DNA from: Coleophoma eucalyptorum
Lineage: Eukaryota; Ascomycota; Leotiomycetes; Helotiales; Dermateaceae
Assembly (NCBI GenBank): GCA_026120035.1
Contig: JALRME010000014.1
Location: forward strand, 372,001-436,000
Direction: 5' to 3'
Length of the DNA stretch: 64,000 bases
Below the pieces are notes generated by a model, which did no database searches, was not told the DNA's origin, and was given only the letters and a program-made list of their open reading frames with translations. A program made the translations under genes and the position numbers. Shown one piece after another: positions 1 through 12,321 of the stretch (its first letter is position 1; the number at the start of each line of letters is the position of its first letter).

Positions 1-1581
1 ACATCATCAGCTGGCTTTGCTACTCCATTTGAAGATCCATTCTGCCCATTCTGCCCATTCTGTCCATTGAGTGTCTTCTGTACTCTATTTCCATTGCTAG
101 AAGCTGGATTCACACCAGTGGCCATGAGATTCAAGGCGTCTGGGCCAAGAAATTGATTACTAACTCCACCATAGAGCCTCTGAACCGCAACTTGAATGCT
201 GAGCTTATACTGAGCATCACTCGTAAATTTCCATTTCTGAGTCTCGGGATATGCGTAGCCGAGAGTTTCGGTGCTGCGAACCCCAACCGAGTCCCACGTC
301 TTGGTTCCCGATGCATCTTTAAACGGTTCCAAGGCCGAGGTAGCAGTTTCTCTCGTGCCGGCTTCGATGGTGAATGTCCCCCTGGTGTCGACAGCGTTGA
401 TGGTGTAGCTCTTGGGGTTCAACCCTTGCCAGACCGCAAAAAGACGATCGACATTGCTGTGTAGATTTATCAGCCTATAAGAATTAACAAAGAGGTTTCA
501 AAAAGTGACTTACGCATGATGCAACCAGAACACCGGGTCGAAAGCCGCATAGTCCAAATCACTCATCTGTCCACCATTACCGCCAACCTCGCCATGTATG
601 CTATCATGCACATTCTCCAAACTACCATAAGTTCCTGGGGCATCAGGCGCCCACTGGTGATTGCTGAAGGCATCAAAGGCCTGGTAGTTAGGATCGTTCA
701 TCAAAAGGTTGACATTATTCTGGATTCCTTCGAATTGAGATTCGAGGGCTTCGAGGACCTGATCATCTTGGGACCTTGCATTTGCAGATTGGGTTGAAGT
801 TGGGTATCGAAGAGTATTCATCCATCTGCTATGCTATTGACCCATTAGTGAGAGTTTCAAAATGGAAGGGGAGGTGGGGCACACAATATCTGAAGGGAAG
901 TCTCCCTTGACAGGGTTGATCGGATTGAAATGATAGCTGTAAAGTGGGTTTGCCATCTGGACTGTCTTCCCACCTGATTTAGGCGTCACAACGGAAATCG
1001 TCGGGCTTCCTCCAACAGACGTTGGGAAATAATCACCATTGGCTGGTACCACCGCCCAATCCCAATACGGGATCCTGAAGTCTTTGGCAGCATCCACATA
1101 TTTCTGTTTATCCTGGCCAAGAAAGCTTGCAGCGATGTTTTGTACGATGCCGTAGAGCACTTGCTCGTATAGGGAAAGGTATGGACGATGCCATGGTGCG
1201 AAGAGGATTGATGAGTGGGTGCAGTACCCTTCCCATTCAGCAGAAGGATTGCCTTTCACTCCTCCCCACTCGCGATAGGGTCGTCCATGGATGCCTGCAA
1301 TCCCATAGAAGGAAAGATCCTGCGATTCCGGCTGTTTTTGAAAGGCATCGAGCCCGAGGATGAACAACGTCCACTGCTCAGGGTGGTTCTGTTGTAGATC
1401 GTGGATTTCAAGACGGAGTGGAACAGAACCTAGTACCGTATTTTTAGTCTCTTGAAGTTTTGTAGGGAAGATGCGCAGTCTTGGGCATTTGAAAGGGAGG
1501 GAAGTGATAAGCAACACTTACCATCAGCAGGCCGAGGAGTGGACAGAGGTGGGCCGGTGATAGGATAGTTAACGGCAGCCA
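1..1581 (-). CDS. Tyrosinase (type-3 copper monophenol oxidase), 3' end cut off
   Basis: Oxidises monophenols and diphenols to quinones, usually for melanin or defence chemistry. Reading leftward, exon 1 (1581-1522) encodes the start MAAVNYPITGPPLS. An intron with donor GTAAGT at 1521 and a TACTAG acceptor leads to exon 2 (about 1429-880). Exon 2 holds the CuA site: IHGRPYREW, then GYCTHSS, where the Cys is placed for the Cys-His thioether, then APWHRPYL. Exon 3 (about 820-514) holds CuB: VHDSIHG and DPVFWLHHA. An intron of about 50 bp then joins it to NVDRLFAVWQGLNP. The C-terminal part runs off the window and includes a short (NGQ)3 run at about 33-62. The exon 2/3 splice is uncertain; the donor near 880 looks non-consensus. 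No signal peptide is visible at the start, as in many fungal tyrosinases, which are made as latent cytosolic pro-enzymes. Confidence 0.93.
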
Positions 1582-2546
1582 TAATAGTTGGATGATTTTT
1601 GGGTTTTAGGTACTTTGATTGTCTTTGCACAGAAGGATTCGTGAGGAGATTCGAGCAGATTATGAATAGCAAATAATAACGGGAAGGTGCAAATAGGGGA
1701 TGTTGTACTCGCCGTCGCTTAAATAGCCGATGTCAGAAATTCCGCCAAGTCTGACAAAAAGCCAAATACACAAAGCTGAAAGCTGACAATCCTCACCCAC
1801 TTCATATGATACGCTGCATTTCCGTTTGCAATAGCAAAATAAGAAATGGGCTCATGCATGCGCAGCATTAAACAACCGCCAACCTGCCAAATGGCTTGGA
1901 TTGAGGACTGCTGGTTGGTTCAACTGGTCAGGTTGAGAATATTGGCTTGACGCGTATCGCCGTTCATTAGATAGCTTCATCCCGTATATGTAAGCCACCG
2001 GTCAGACACCTCCCAGTCAGCCGCAATATCTGTCATCCTTGCCTGGTTGCATTACCCCGGGTTTCGCAAGAGTTGTTGTGATTCGTGTTCAGGAAGGTTT
2101 TGGTATATCATGTGAGTTGTCGGTAAAGGTTGCCTGAGGACGAAGCTGCCTTAGAGGGTTTGTCGTGTGATCGTCAATTCGTCGAAATGCGTTTTGCCCA
2201 TAACCGAGAGTCGACACCGAGAAGAGACTGCGCAGTATTGGATGAGTCCTATGAAAGGGAGTCACAGGAGGAGCACTAAACTACGCTTTCATCCTTTTGT
2301 TGCAGAATCCAGAATCAGAGTCGGCAAAATCTACAGTTGAATTCTATAAGGAACTCGGTATCAAATATAGGCAGAGGTTGGGGAAGGGCAGACTACCATC
2401 GAAGCTATCTGTAACAATAGGGTTTTCTGTCCGGAAGAGTTTTTGCAAAAGTCTAAGCAAAAACCTCCACCAGTAACTTTTGTCTGCCACACGGAGGCCC
2501 CGCATTGCGGTCGGGGAACATATATAAAGGGTCATATGGTAGCACA

Positions 2547-2564
2547 GGCAGACTTAAGTCTGCC
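2547..2564. repeat. Perfect 18-bp palindrome
   Basis: GGCAGACTTAAGTCTGCC equals its own reverse complement. It lies 18 bp downstream of a TATATAAA box. The half-site GGCAGAC/GTCTGCC recurs at 2387-2393, 2482-2488 and 2882-2888, so it may be a dimeric regulator site or part of a decayed element. Confidence 0.6.
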
Positions 2565-2927
2565 CCGTAACCTAAATCTGCCGATTGGACATCAACTATG
2601 GATCTCGCTGCTACCAGAATCAGACTTTATAAGACAGTGTCCCTCTCCTTTCTTTTTGGCTTTGGCATTACCGGTTGCTCCCATGTCTGAAGCATAATTA
2701 GTCCACCAAGACTACTGAACTCTGTGAGCAAGTCTTGGGGGCACGCTATGAGGTGGTGAACTGGTCACAAGATAAGTAGCTTGAACCTGCCAGTTTTCAC
2801 CTAGGCAACCACCACGAAATCGGACCTCGGTACCCGTGTTACGATACGTGAAGCTGTTTCTGGTCAAGTCTGGTTCAAGAAGGCAGACTGGGACAGCTGA
2901 TGTGTGCGTCCTTCCTTTGCATTGTAT

Positions 2928-2952
2928 CACCACCACCACCACCACCACCACC
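2928..2952. repeat. (ACC)n trinucleotide microsatellite
   Basis: About eight uninterrupted CAC/ACC units in non-coding DNA. Confidence 0.9.
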
Positions 2953-3593
2953 TATACTTTGTCATCTCCAGCATGTGGAAGCTCCTCCTTATTTCTGGCT
3001 CGCCGATTCCAAAACACATCAAATATTTGACAGTTTTATGATCATGTGCATTCAAGACTAGCATCGATTATGCAGGAGCTTTATGCTGGGATTTTTTCCT
3101 TCGTCTTCTGACATTTATAGTCCTTATGATTAGCTTCTTGAAGGATGGAAATTTATTCTAGATAGCAGAGTGTGCATTTTCTTCTCAGGAAATCGGAGAC
3201 CCTTGAGGTTTTGGAATTATACTTTCCCCGTAGCGTGAGTCTCATCAGTAATATTTTGGTACTTGAGTTGATAGAGATGGCCAAATATTTGGATCAGCGA
3301 CAATGAGATCGATTATCTTGATCATGGTTTCGCTACGATCATAAGCTCATCTGTCTGTATTACTTAATTAAAATTGATTACAAGTGATCTAGAGATCAAA
3401 TACGAGATGACTGGTTATAAAATGGTATACCGGAAAAATGTGAATAATTTGGATTTATTTGACATTTATTTAGTAGACTTGACTTTGTACTGCTTAAGAC
3501 AAGCGACAACTGATTACATATCATGAACCCCCCCTCCACCAAACTCCAATATATGCTTTGAGATTTACAATAATACACGGCAAACAATCCACA

Positions 3594-6500
3594 CTATCTT
3601 TGTTTATGTCTATACATGAATCTTAAGCCTCCAAAAGCAATAACTCTATATGCCGTTCCCAAGACCAACAAAATCCAAAGGTCTAGTGAGAACTCACCGA
3701 GGTGATACCCCAGTTGGTCGACAGCGTCTTCAATATTATACAAATACTTTAGCGGCCGTAAGTTTTCGGTGAAGTAAGATTCTGCGAGCCACGTGCCCGG
3801 CATGGTGCGCCACAACCAGAGGAGGTGCCACGAGTCGACCTTGTGGAGGGTCGGCGACATGCCGTTCAGCACACCAACGATTAGCGATGCCATGACTGCT
3901 AACAGTGGACCGTCATCGCGTCTGCAGACCATGCTGACGCAGGAAGCAAGGCCGTAGATGCAGTAGAAGTAGAGCAGGTTGGCGGCGAAAGCTTCAAACC
4001 ATGTGATTCGTGGAGTCGTGATCAGGAAGAAAACCGTAGTGAAGTGAAGGTTGGCAAGCAGCATTCGTGGGATAGTTGAGATCACCTTGCCCATGTAGTA
4101 TGCGAAGCGATTGTGTCCAGCCGCTGCCTCGCGCCAATAGACTAATTTCTCTTCACCGAAGATCTTGACGCCGGAAGGTGCTGCAGTGAGACCGATTGCG
4201 AGACCAACTAGAAGAGCCATTTGTGGCACCGAGCTATAGTCAATGGAGCTGGAAAGAAGAGAGTAAGGCTCATTGAAGATGCCTCGGAAATTCTGGCCCT
4301 TTTGTGATTCCTCAGCCAAACCAATCAGTCCTCCTGCCATAGCACCAGTTCCCATTTCGAACCAGAAGGATTCTTGGAGTCGAAACTGCTGAATCATAGA
4401 ACGAATGAAGCAGAAATAGATTTGCATGTAAAATCGAGCACCTCTGCTCTTGATGGTGGAATTGAGAGAAGTCATCTCCGCCAGTGAAATAGTCGAAGAA
4501 ACGCTGCCCTGCTTCTGGCTAGGGGGGTGATTCTGCCAGTTTTCGATCAAAGAAGGGACACTTGCATCTCCATAAGGTTTATAAAGGCGGCCTTCGCCAG
4601 CAATGATATCACCCATGGCATCTGCTGGATTGCCATGCTTAGGAAAGCGATATCCGAGCTGCTCGAAATAGGGCTGCATTCCTGCTTGCGGGCCTTGGTA
4701 CAGCATTCGACCTGCACCAAGAAGCACCAGACTATCGAGCGAATCGAAGATCTCTTGTCGTGGTTGATGAATAATCGTCACAACCGTTATTCCTAATCTG
4801 GAGAGTGCCTTAAGTGTTGTCATAATAGATGCCGCAGAGGTTGCATCAAGGCCACTGGTAGGTTCGTCGAGGAATATGGCAGATGGAGAGGCAGCTAACT
4901 CGATACCAATGCTTACTCGTTTTCTTTGACCTCCAGAGATTACGGGTGCAGCTGTCGAACCGACCAGACTATTTTGTACGTGATCCAAGCATAAACATCT
5001 GATCAAGATATCAACATGGTTTTGAATCTCATGATCTGTCCAGGTATGGGGCAGACGAATTCTTGCAGAATGTAAGATGTTTTCGCGCACTGTCAATTCT
5101 GGCAAGACGATATCATCTTGTGGTACGTATCCGATGATCTTCTTGAACCTGCGGAGCGGATGAGCACATATCCTATCTAAAACACTTTTGTACTTACCTA
5201 GACATTTTTCCAGTCACTCCATTGACCTTTGTTTCGCCACCAGTATGAGGAGTCTTGCCCATGAGAACGTTGACAAAGGTCGCTGTAGTACGTTAGAGAA
5301 GAAATTCCAGAGCTCCAGGTGACTTACATTTTCCAGCACCGGAAGCGCCCATGACACCCCACAAAGAGCCACTGTTGATGCAACCAGAGACTTGAGAAAG
5401 AACAGGTTTCTTGGATTTGGCTGGTTGGAACTTTAAGTCCTGATATTCGAAATTCAAGCCGAATTTCTCGCCGCCGATACATTTTGACATCGATTGCACG
5501 AAGAGCTGCAAGTCGCTGCTCAATTTTCCGGTATCCTCAAGATCTCGTCCAGCGTTGAATTCGGGCTCCATGACTTCCTCAAACCCAGTGCGGCGTCTCG
5601 GTGGAGGTGCAAAAGTCTCTTCCATGGCAATGTCCGATTCTTCTTCACCAACTTGGCGGAAAACTTCAATTTCTTGGTAATTAGCACCTCTGACCCTACC
5701 GGGAGCGGTGTATGTTTTACGGTTGGCTCTCTTCTGCTGCCTTGGTCTCAATTTTCTCAAACGGCCACTGCAACTGATAAGGATTATAGCCGTGACGAGA
5801 AGGAGATCCACAATGATCAGTATCACGAAAGGGAGGAAATCCACGTTTCTCATCGATCCGGCAGGACAATTCGCTCCGCGTCCACATGGCTTGGGTTCAT
5901 AAGATCCTTGTCGGCAGAAATGACCAGATGGGCATCTAATCATACTATCTCCTCCTTTTGGACAATAGTATCCATCAGAGCAAATAAGTGGTTCTAGAGT
6001 TCCCTGCGACTCACAGGTGAGACCAGAAAGTCTGGCTACCTGACATTCGGGAAGTGGCGGGCAGTATTCTGGTAAATTTTGAGCAGTATTGTTTGGGCCT
6101 GTGTATTCTAATTAGCATGGAGATTTTGGTGGGAAGTTTCTGACATACAGAAGAAACCTAAACTGCAGCCGGTTGCATCCCAAGAGCTTGCATTTTGGAG
6201 TGAGATACCAATTCCCCCCTGATAGCACGTGGAATTGGTTTGTGCAAGCTGACTTGTGTCATTGTTGCCCACCATGTTTCCCGCGATATTTCGTTTACTC
6301 TAGCACGCCGGCTCCACTCTGTATTGACAAATTGCGGCACCGTATGTTTTCGACAACGACTCTGTGGCAGCGCGGAATGATAGACAACAACAAGAAACCA
6401 GTTTCGTTAGGAGATGAGATTATTATATGAATGCTGACTACTACAAGCGTCGAGGACATAGGGGAGCGATGATCTAATTTGAGCTGCGCCGTAAAGCACA

Positions 6501-6817
6501 TAAGCCTCGCCTGAGATGGCCTGGTTTTCACGCCGCACCCACTAACAACCCTGAAGTGACCTGGGGCTGAAGGACTGTAAGGCAATGCAAGGCTGATCTC
6601 ATGCCCGTTATCGCTCTGAACAACGTTCTCTACATCGTTGGGTGCATGGGTGACCCATTAGAGCATGTCCGGGGTTGTGCAGATCAAGAACGTGTAGGAG
6701 CTCACCGCACATATTCAGAAGCCTTTCCAGCACGCCCAAGGTGAGCGAAGGATTCATCCTTGGAATAGCTTCATTTGTGGAAAGGTTGTTGTTGTTGAGA
6801 TATCGTTGAGATATCAT
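3594..6817 (-). CDS. ABCG-type half-transporter with Cys-rich N-terminal ectodomain
   Basis: Six-exon model, about 973 codons: 6817-6706, 6629-6442, 6359-6149, 6098-5328, 5282-5198 and 5148-3594. The total is in frame. The N-terminal half is a Cys-rich lumenal domain (GFFCPNNT, EYCPPLPEC, GYYCPKGG, CPSGHFCRQGS), as in the plant ABCG24/28 class. One membrane segment follows (FVILIIVDLLLVTAIILI), then a nucleotide-binding domain with Walker A GASGAGKST (split by an intron), signature ISGGQRKRVS and Walker B AIFLDEPTSGLD, then an ABC2-type membrane domain. The order NBD then TMD fits the WHITE/ABCG family. Homologues act as dimers; the substrate is unknown. Oddity: in this model exon 3 has an in-frame TAG at 6302-6300 (codon 120). 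That same TAG could instead be the acceptor of a longer intron (6441-6300), which restores an open frame. The start at 6817 is a best guess; no clear signal peptide was found, so an upstream exon is possible. Confidence 0.88.
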
Positions 6818-9592
6818 TGGTTTCAAAAAGATGAAAGTAGCAGATTAGAAGGTAGCGCGAATTGAAAATAAACTCTGAATGGTAGCTTTGTACGAAATCT
6901 CACGTGGTGTCAGATCTTGGCGCCCAGATGACCGTTCTCCACTCTCCTGCTCTCCCAGCATGGCTGAGCTAGGCATACACTTATCCCCATCAATTGTTTT
7001 TACGGCGAATCAATACGATCTTACGTGATTTTCATAGCCACTATGTCATAATGTGATGCTGACTACATCGATATCATTTCTCAAGGATTCAGAGATAGCC
7101 ATACACAGTCAGTATTTCGAAAAGCTTCGCATAGGAGCTGGGGACTGCCGTGATGACTTGCCGCCTCTTATTCTACCCAATGCCAGTAGCCTCCAATTCC
7201 ATCTCAGGCGATCACTGGCGATGAAGGATTGACCGTTGCCCATCTCTGGCAACTGTAGATCCGAAAGCTGACAATAAAACCAGGATGTGCCCCTGTCCAG
7301 TCAAGTGGATATAAGATAAATCTACCCATGAACCGCTTATTTAGCGAGTTCCAATGAAGAGTTACCTTACCTATTATTATGTTATTTGTTCTATAAGTCA
7401 GCTAGCGGTTTTATGCTTTCTTAACGTTAAACATAATAATATGAGAGCGTGCTTAAATCCCTACGATACTGTATACCATCTGCTTTCTATTTGGAAGGCA
7501 ACTCGCTTTATTTTCTTAGAGACAAACCTACTTACTATTGTATTTCTAAAAGCTCATCAGTAACGCCGGCGGAGATTAAAGCGACCACAGTCTTGTTTCT
7601 CAATATGCTTGCAGCCATGTTGAGGTAGTTAACTTACTGATTTGATGTTCTTGTTCTAGGAACTGAGGGACCGACTCGATCTAGGTACACGAAGTCTAAA
7701 TTTGTCTCGGAGATTTTGCGCTGAATAACACCCGACATGCGCTTAATTATTGTATTGCTACTATGTCTTAAACTCTATAATAACTCTAATTTGCTATATG
7801 GCTACAGTAAGCTTTCCGGCGGCTATATTCTTATTTACGAGCTGCCATTTCAGGCCTAATAGTTCTTTGGTGTCGACGAAATGTATTGGAGATCAATTAT
7901 CCAGGAAATTACACCTGAACAAGGGCGAGCTATTCCTAGCATTTAGAGCATGATATCGTCAAGGGAAAGAAGAAATGCTACAAAAAGTGACGTAGCGCTC
8001 TTTTCATCTCGCATCTAGTCTTTGCCCGAAGACACTATGTACTTGAAGCTGCTACTTTACTAGTCAGCATAGTGTTTTCATGGTGCTTTATGAATTATAC
8101 AAGTCAATGGCGCGCACGGTTTGAAAGGTGTGTGTTCGCAATACTGTCATTTCCCGTAGTTCGACGACGACGCATAAGAGTGCACGAGTGATAAAAATAG
8201 TGCCTCGGAGATTCTATAGACAAATACCGAGACAGCGTTGAGCAAAGCGGGTGGGATACATGGGCGATGTGAAATATCTGAAGAACAGTGAGAAAAGAAA
8301 CTTAAACAGCGGGAATGGCGCCAGATCAGCTCGAGTTGATCTATCAGTTTCTTTTGAATCAAGGGTTATACAGGACTCTGCTTAAGTAATCTATTTAATA
8401 CCTGCATATCTCTATTACCCAACTCTGTCAGAAGTGGTCCTTCCAGAAAAGAGATCTGATCTCGGGTGGTATACCGGAAACTGGGATATTTGGTCGCCGT
8501 AAGATCACAGCGCTCGGGACTCTGTTTGACATCTAGACAAAACCCTGTACCGATGCGAACTAGATGTACACTTCGCTGTGAAAATGGCCTCATAACGGGA
8601 TGATGTTACCTAGTAGTAGTTTGAGGGTTCAACCTTGAGTATGGCACGGGCCAGTGTAGGTCGATATCCATGCCATGAGGCACAGCGAGGCACAATCGTA
8701 AAAATGAAATAGAAGAGTCCCCACGTTCGATCCGGGATGCCATAAGTGACAAACGACACCTGTGTTAGTAGTGTTGCCGATACTTAATAGCTCGATAGGG
8801 TTTAATAATGGAGGAGCTGTAAAGATTTGTTTTGAAGTTGATAATTTTAGTGTTGCCGTACATACACATAAAGAAGTCGCACACGACAGTGTTCTAGCGA
8901 ATAACGGCACGAAACGGAAACAATTGAATGGGCCAAGAAAAACAGAACAAAGGGAGCCTGGCTACCTTGTCGCGATTCAACGAGGCAGAGGCAGAGGCAG
9001 GACATCGACTTACAACCTCTAAGCCTCTTAATTTACATAGCTACCTAGGTACTGGGACATAACGCAGGGGTAATAAAACGAAGCACCTTAGGCAGCAACG
9101 GGAGGACCAACCAATATTTTAGCCTAGCAGGGTCAAGGACATACAGCCAGCAGTGAGATGGGCAGAAGGTGGACCGATGCTCCCCCTTGTGTGCTGCGTA
9201 GTGCAAGACTGGGCTACCACTACCAGGGCAAGGACCCTAACAAAACCCTCTGTGATACAGCCCTGCTGTCGTTCGTGCGAGTAGACCAATCAACAGCAAG
9301 GAACATATTTGTTTGTCAGCCGTGCCAAACAAGCCTAGCTTACCCAGCCAAAAGTCTCACCGCCTGCGGGAAGGCTAGCCTCAGCGGGACGTGGGGGATT
9401 TTGAAGGTGTTTGTTGACAGCAGAATTTCCGTCGTGACCACCAACTCAGACTTGTATCCCATGATCTCTGTTTTACTTATCTCCACTCCTTAAGACTTCA
9501 GATCCTCCTTATTTCTAGACCCTCGTTCATTGGATTTGGCCCACTTCACTTTCCCTAGCAAACGACGCGAATACAACTGCCGATCATCATCA
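6818..9592. other. Long AT-rich gene-poor interval
   Basis: No convincing gene. The stretch 7300-8100 is rich in TA and in stop codons in all frames, which resembles DNA decayed by repeat-induced mutation. On minus near 7740-7640 a broken frame (AKSPRQI, stop, TSCT, stop) is vaguely like a copia-type pol relic, but this is weak. The right part (about 9050-9592) is less AT-rich and should hold the promoter and 5' UTR of the HD-domain gene. Confidence 0.5.
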
Positions 9593-10482
9593 TGGGCTCA
9601 AACGGAGAAATCGGTGAGTTCTACCGCCGATAGCATTTCAAGACACTGTGCTTTAGGAATGCTTACAGATCCTAGTCCCACCAGTCCTTAAAGGTTCAAC
9701 TGCCCGGGATCAGCCATGGACCGTGGAAGGTGTCGTCGCGACCCTGCCCGGCGGACCTCCGCAAACCGACTCTGAGTCTCCAGTGCCATTTTTTCATATG
9801 ATCGAGCGCCTCAAGACTACCAAGCGTGAGGGATGGCGCCGGTTTGGAATAGAGACGTATGCGAGTCTTCTTCCTGGGCGGAACTCTACTGACCGTATCT
9901 AGTGGAGAGTCTATTGCTGACCACATGTACCGGATGTCCCTCATTACCATGTGCGCCCCCGCTTCTCTAACCGCAAAGCTCGACATTCCTCGCTGCACAC
10001 GAATGGCTTTGATCCATGACGTGGCTGAGGCGTTGGTTGGAGATATCACGCCCGTTGACGGTGTTCCAAAGCCAGAGAAGAACCGCAGAGAGAGTACCAC
10101 GATGGACTACCTCACTGGCCCAGGTGGTCTCTTGGGTAGAGTCAATGGTGGCTTGAATGGTAAGGAGATCAAGGCAATCTGGCAAGAGTATGAGGATGGA
10201 GTCACCGAGGAGAGCAAGTTTGTCCATGATGTTGACAAGATTGAGCTTGTCTTGCAGATGGTGGAATATGAGCGCATGGGTCACGGAAAATATGATCTCG
10301 GCGAATTCAGCTGGGTCGCAAGTCGCATTGAGATGCCTGAGGTCAAGGCTTGGGCTGATGAGGTTCTCCAGGAGAGAGCAAAGTTCTGGGCTGAGCTGGG
10401 TGAAAAGAAGGCAGGATTGGAGAAGCCAGAGGAAGGGTTGGTCAAGCAACAAAACGAGTATTATGGAAGTGGTAAGGCCTGA
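9593..10482 (+). CDS. HD-domain 5'-deoxynucleotidase (HDDC2/YfbR-like)
   Basis: Predicted to hydrolyse deoxynucleoside 5'-monophosphates with a divalent metal, keeping dNTP pools balanced. The start ATG is at 9593 (MGSNGEI). An intron with donor GTGAGT leads to PVLKGSTARDQPWTVEG. A second intron (donor GTATGC, acceptor ATCTAG) precedes GESIADHMYRMSLI, which carries the first metal His. The HD pair is in ALIHDVAEALVGDITP and the later Asp in KFVHDVDKIELVLQM. This is the motif order of the HDDC2/YfbR family, including yeast Ygk1. Length is about 250 residues, normal for the family. It is the first of four same-strand housekeeping-type genes. The metal-binding set looks intact. Confidence 0.9.
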
Positions 10483-10977
10483 AGGAGTAAGGAATTTATC
10501 TGACGACGCCTACGAACAATGATGGGACTTGAGGTAGATAAGAACTCAGATGGGTTGTATCAATAGCTGTTGATAGACGGGCAAGGGTCTGGTTTGGCGT
10601 TGTCAGTTACAGGTTTTGTCCTGTAGGGAGGACTGCAATGATACTTATGAGGTTCACCATCTCTAATGCTAGCAATCAAACCTTGATGCTCTACACTTAT
10701 CTCCAAAATTTTGGTGAGGTTCGGCCGCACGTGCGATACCACGTTGCGCCGGGCAACCGGTGCTCATGACCACCTCCACGACTTATCGGCTCGAGCTATG
10801 AGACATTCATTCTCTCCGTTTCGTGGCAACCGCAGCCCCATCGTGATATTATTGTTCTCAAGCGCGGCCATCAATAAGTCTCGATCTTATAATGCGACCA
10901 AATTGAATTTTTGTTTGGTCTGTGGTTGGCACGACCTCATCGCTCACCTCACTTATCGTCGCCAAAAGACCTAAGTC
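10483..10977. other. Interval between same-strand genes
   Basis: 3' UTR of the HD-domain gene and promoter of the next gene. No further gene seen. Confidence 0.6.
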
Positions 10978-12321
10978 ATGCAACCATCAACATCGCGCGC
11001 CTCAATGCCAGGTGCATTCGGACTCGAGTTTCACCAAGATATTGGATCTCTTCCTCGGGTCTCTGGTGCAAAGTCGCACATTTTCCAACCACCACGCACT
11101 CCATCATCGTCGGCCGCATCCTCCCTCTACCTTTCCCGCTCGATCGAAGATAGGTCGATTGTTGGAAATCGCAAGCGATCGCGAACAGAATATGCGACCA
11201 CAACGCCTGTGATGGATGATTGGGGCTCGAGGAGTGTCGAAATGACCGATCCTGGTAGCCCGATGCCTTTTGTCAATACAAAGTACAAAATTGCTGGAGG
11301 TATGGATACACCGAGTTGGGCAGCCGAGGCTGCGGTTCACGATACGGAAGTCGGGGATCTAGGATATCGAAGAGAGAGGAGTATGAACTCTAAGGCATAC
11401 CACTTTTCGGATCAGGATCACGATTATTTTCCAAATACCGATGCAAATGGCAGGCCGAGGATCTTTAGTGATACGGTTCCAGGTGAAGGAACCCAAGGGT
11501 GGAATCTTACGAGACTGGTTGGAGGGGTGGTCGGGAAAGTGTGGGAATTTTGCAAAACAAGCGCTTTTCGCGGCTTTCACGCAGGTGGAGGAAAAGGCTA
11601 CAACATGGATACCGAATACTCGGCGATTCAAGTACAAGAAGGCGATCAGTTGTGGGAGGAAAAGTTCGATCGGTCGGGAACCCCAATACCTGGTGCATGG
11701 ACTGCGGTCGACATGGAAGATTTGGACTTCATACCTGAGTATATGGATCAAGTAACTCAGGAGGACACACCACGACCCGCTAAGCGGCGACAAGTCTCTA
11801 CGCCTAAAGATGAACTAGCAAAGAACTGGGTTGTTGTCCCTACGAATCCTCCCAATGCGCCCACAACTCCTAGCAAACCACAACCCCGAGCACTAGCTCG
11901 GTACAGGATGCCCACTGTCTCTTCTACCAGCAGAAGGCTCAACAACCGTGGAACTTCTATACCAAGGCCAAGCATCGCACCTCGCAAGCCTGTTCTTCAA
12001 TCTTACGGCTCACATGCTGGTTCACCATCCCTACAGCCAAACAAAGGCGCATCTTTTGCAAGTCCCCGCTCTCCGGATGGAAGCAGAATCCCAATTCAAC
12101 GATCACCAAGTCCTAAGAAGGTCGACAGCCCCGCAGCTCGAGCTGCTGCCGCTGAAGCACAGAAATACCTGGCAAGACAACGCAAGGAAGAGCGGGAAGC
12201 GGATGAGAGTATTCGACGCCTTGATAGACAGCTGAAGGCTATGATCAAAGAGGGAAAACAAGCACTGGGCACCAAGATTACTGTTGAAGAGCCCGGAAAT
12301 AGTCGCAAGTGGGATTTCTAA
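10978..12321 (+). CDS. Conserved-looking fungal protein of unknown function, low complexity, C-terminal coiled coil
   Basis: Single exon, 447 residues, not recognised. The N-terminal third is rich in Ser, Pro and Thr. A more ordered block follows near residues 130-240 (TQGWNLTRLVGGVVGKVWEF, then GAWTAVDMEDLDFIPEYMDQ). Next comes a basic SP-rich tail with many Ser-Pro and Thr-Pro sites (SPKK, TPSKPQ, RPAKRR). The last 60 residues are Ala/Glu/Lys/Arg-rich and likely helical (ARAAAAEAQKYLARQRK, then EADESIRRLDRQLKAMIKEG). The basic patches and SP sites suggest a phosphorylated nuclear or cytoskeletal protein, but no catalytic motif is visible. Upstream stop codons and base composition support ATG 10978. 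Antisense open frames here are shadows. Confidence 0.8.
   Translation: MQPSTSRASMPGAFGLEFHQDIGSLPRVSGAKSHIFQPPRTPSSSAASSLYLSRSIEDRSIVGNRKRSRTEYATTTPVMDDWGSRSVEMTDPGSPMPFVNTKYKIAGGMDTPSWAAEAAVHDTEVGDLGYRRERSMNSKAYHFSDQDHDYFPNTDANGRPRIFSDTVPGEGTQGWNLTRLVGGVVGKVWEFCKTSAFRGFHAGGGKGYNMDTEYSAIQVQEGDQLWEEKFDRSGTPIPGAWTAVDMEDLDFIPEYMDQVTQEDTPRPAKRRQVSTPKDELAKNWVVVPTNPPNAPTTPSKPQPRALARYRMPTVSSTSRRLNNRGTSIPRPSIAPRKPVLQSYGSHAGSPSLQPNKGASFASPRSPDGSRIPIQRSPSPKKVDSPAARAAAAEAQKYLARQRKEEREADESIRRLDRQLKAMIKEGKQALGTKITVEEPGNSRKWDF

Larger units (their letters stand above)
1582..3593. other. Gene-free interval: tyrosinase upstream region and ABC transporter 3' flank
   Basis: The part near 1582-2300 should hold the tyrosinase promoter. 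No coding region is convincing. It contains a TATA box-like TATATAAA at 2521-2528 on plus, an 18-bp palindrome at 2547-2564 and an (ACC)n microsatellite at 2928-2952. These do not belong to any gene I can identify. Confidence 0.6.

Noticed and set aside
8720..8745. tRNA-like T-arm (GTTCGATCC at 8725-8733)
   Set aside because: The stem around it does not pair, and no A-box, anticodon arm or acceptor stem can be drawn in the 100 bp on either side.
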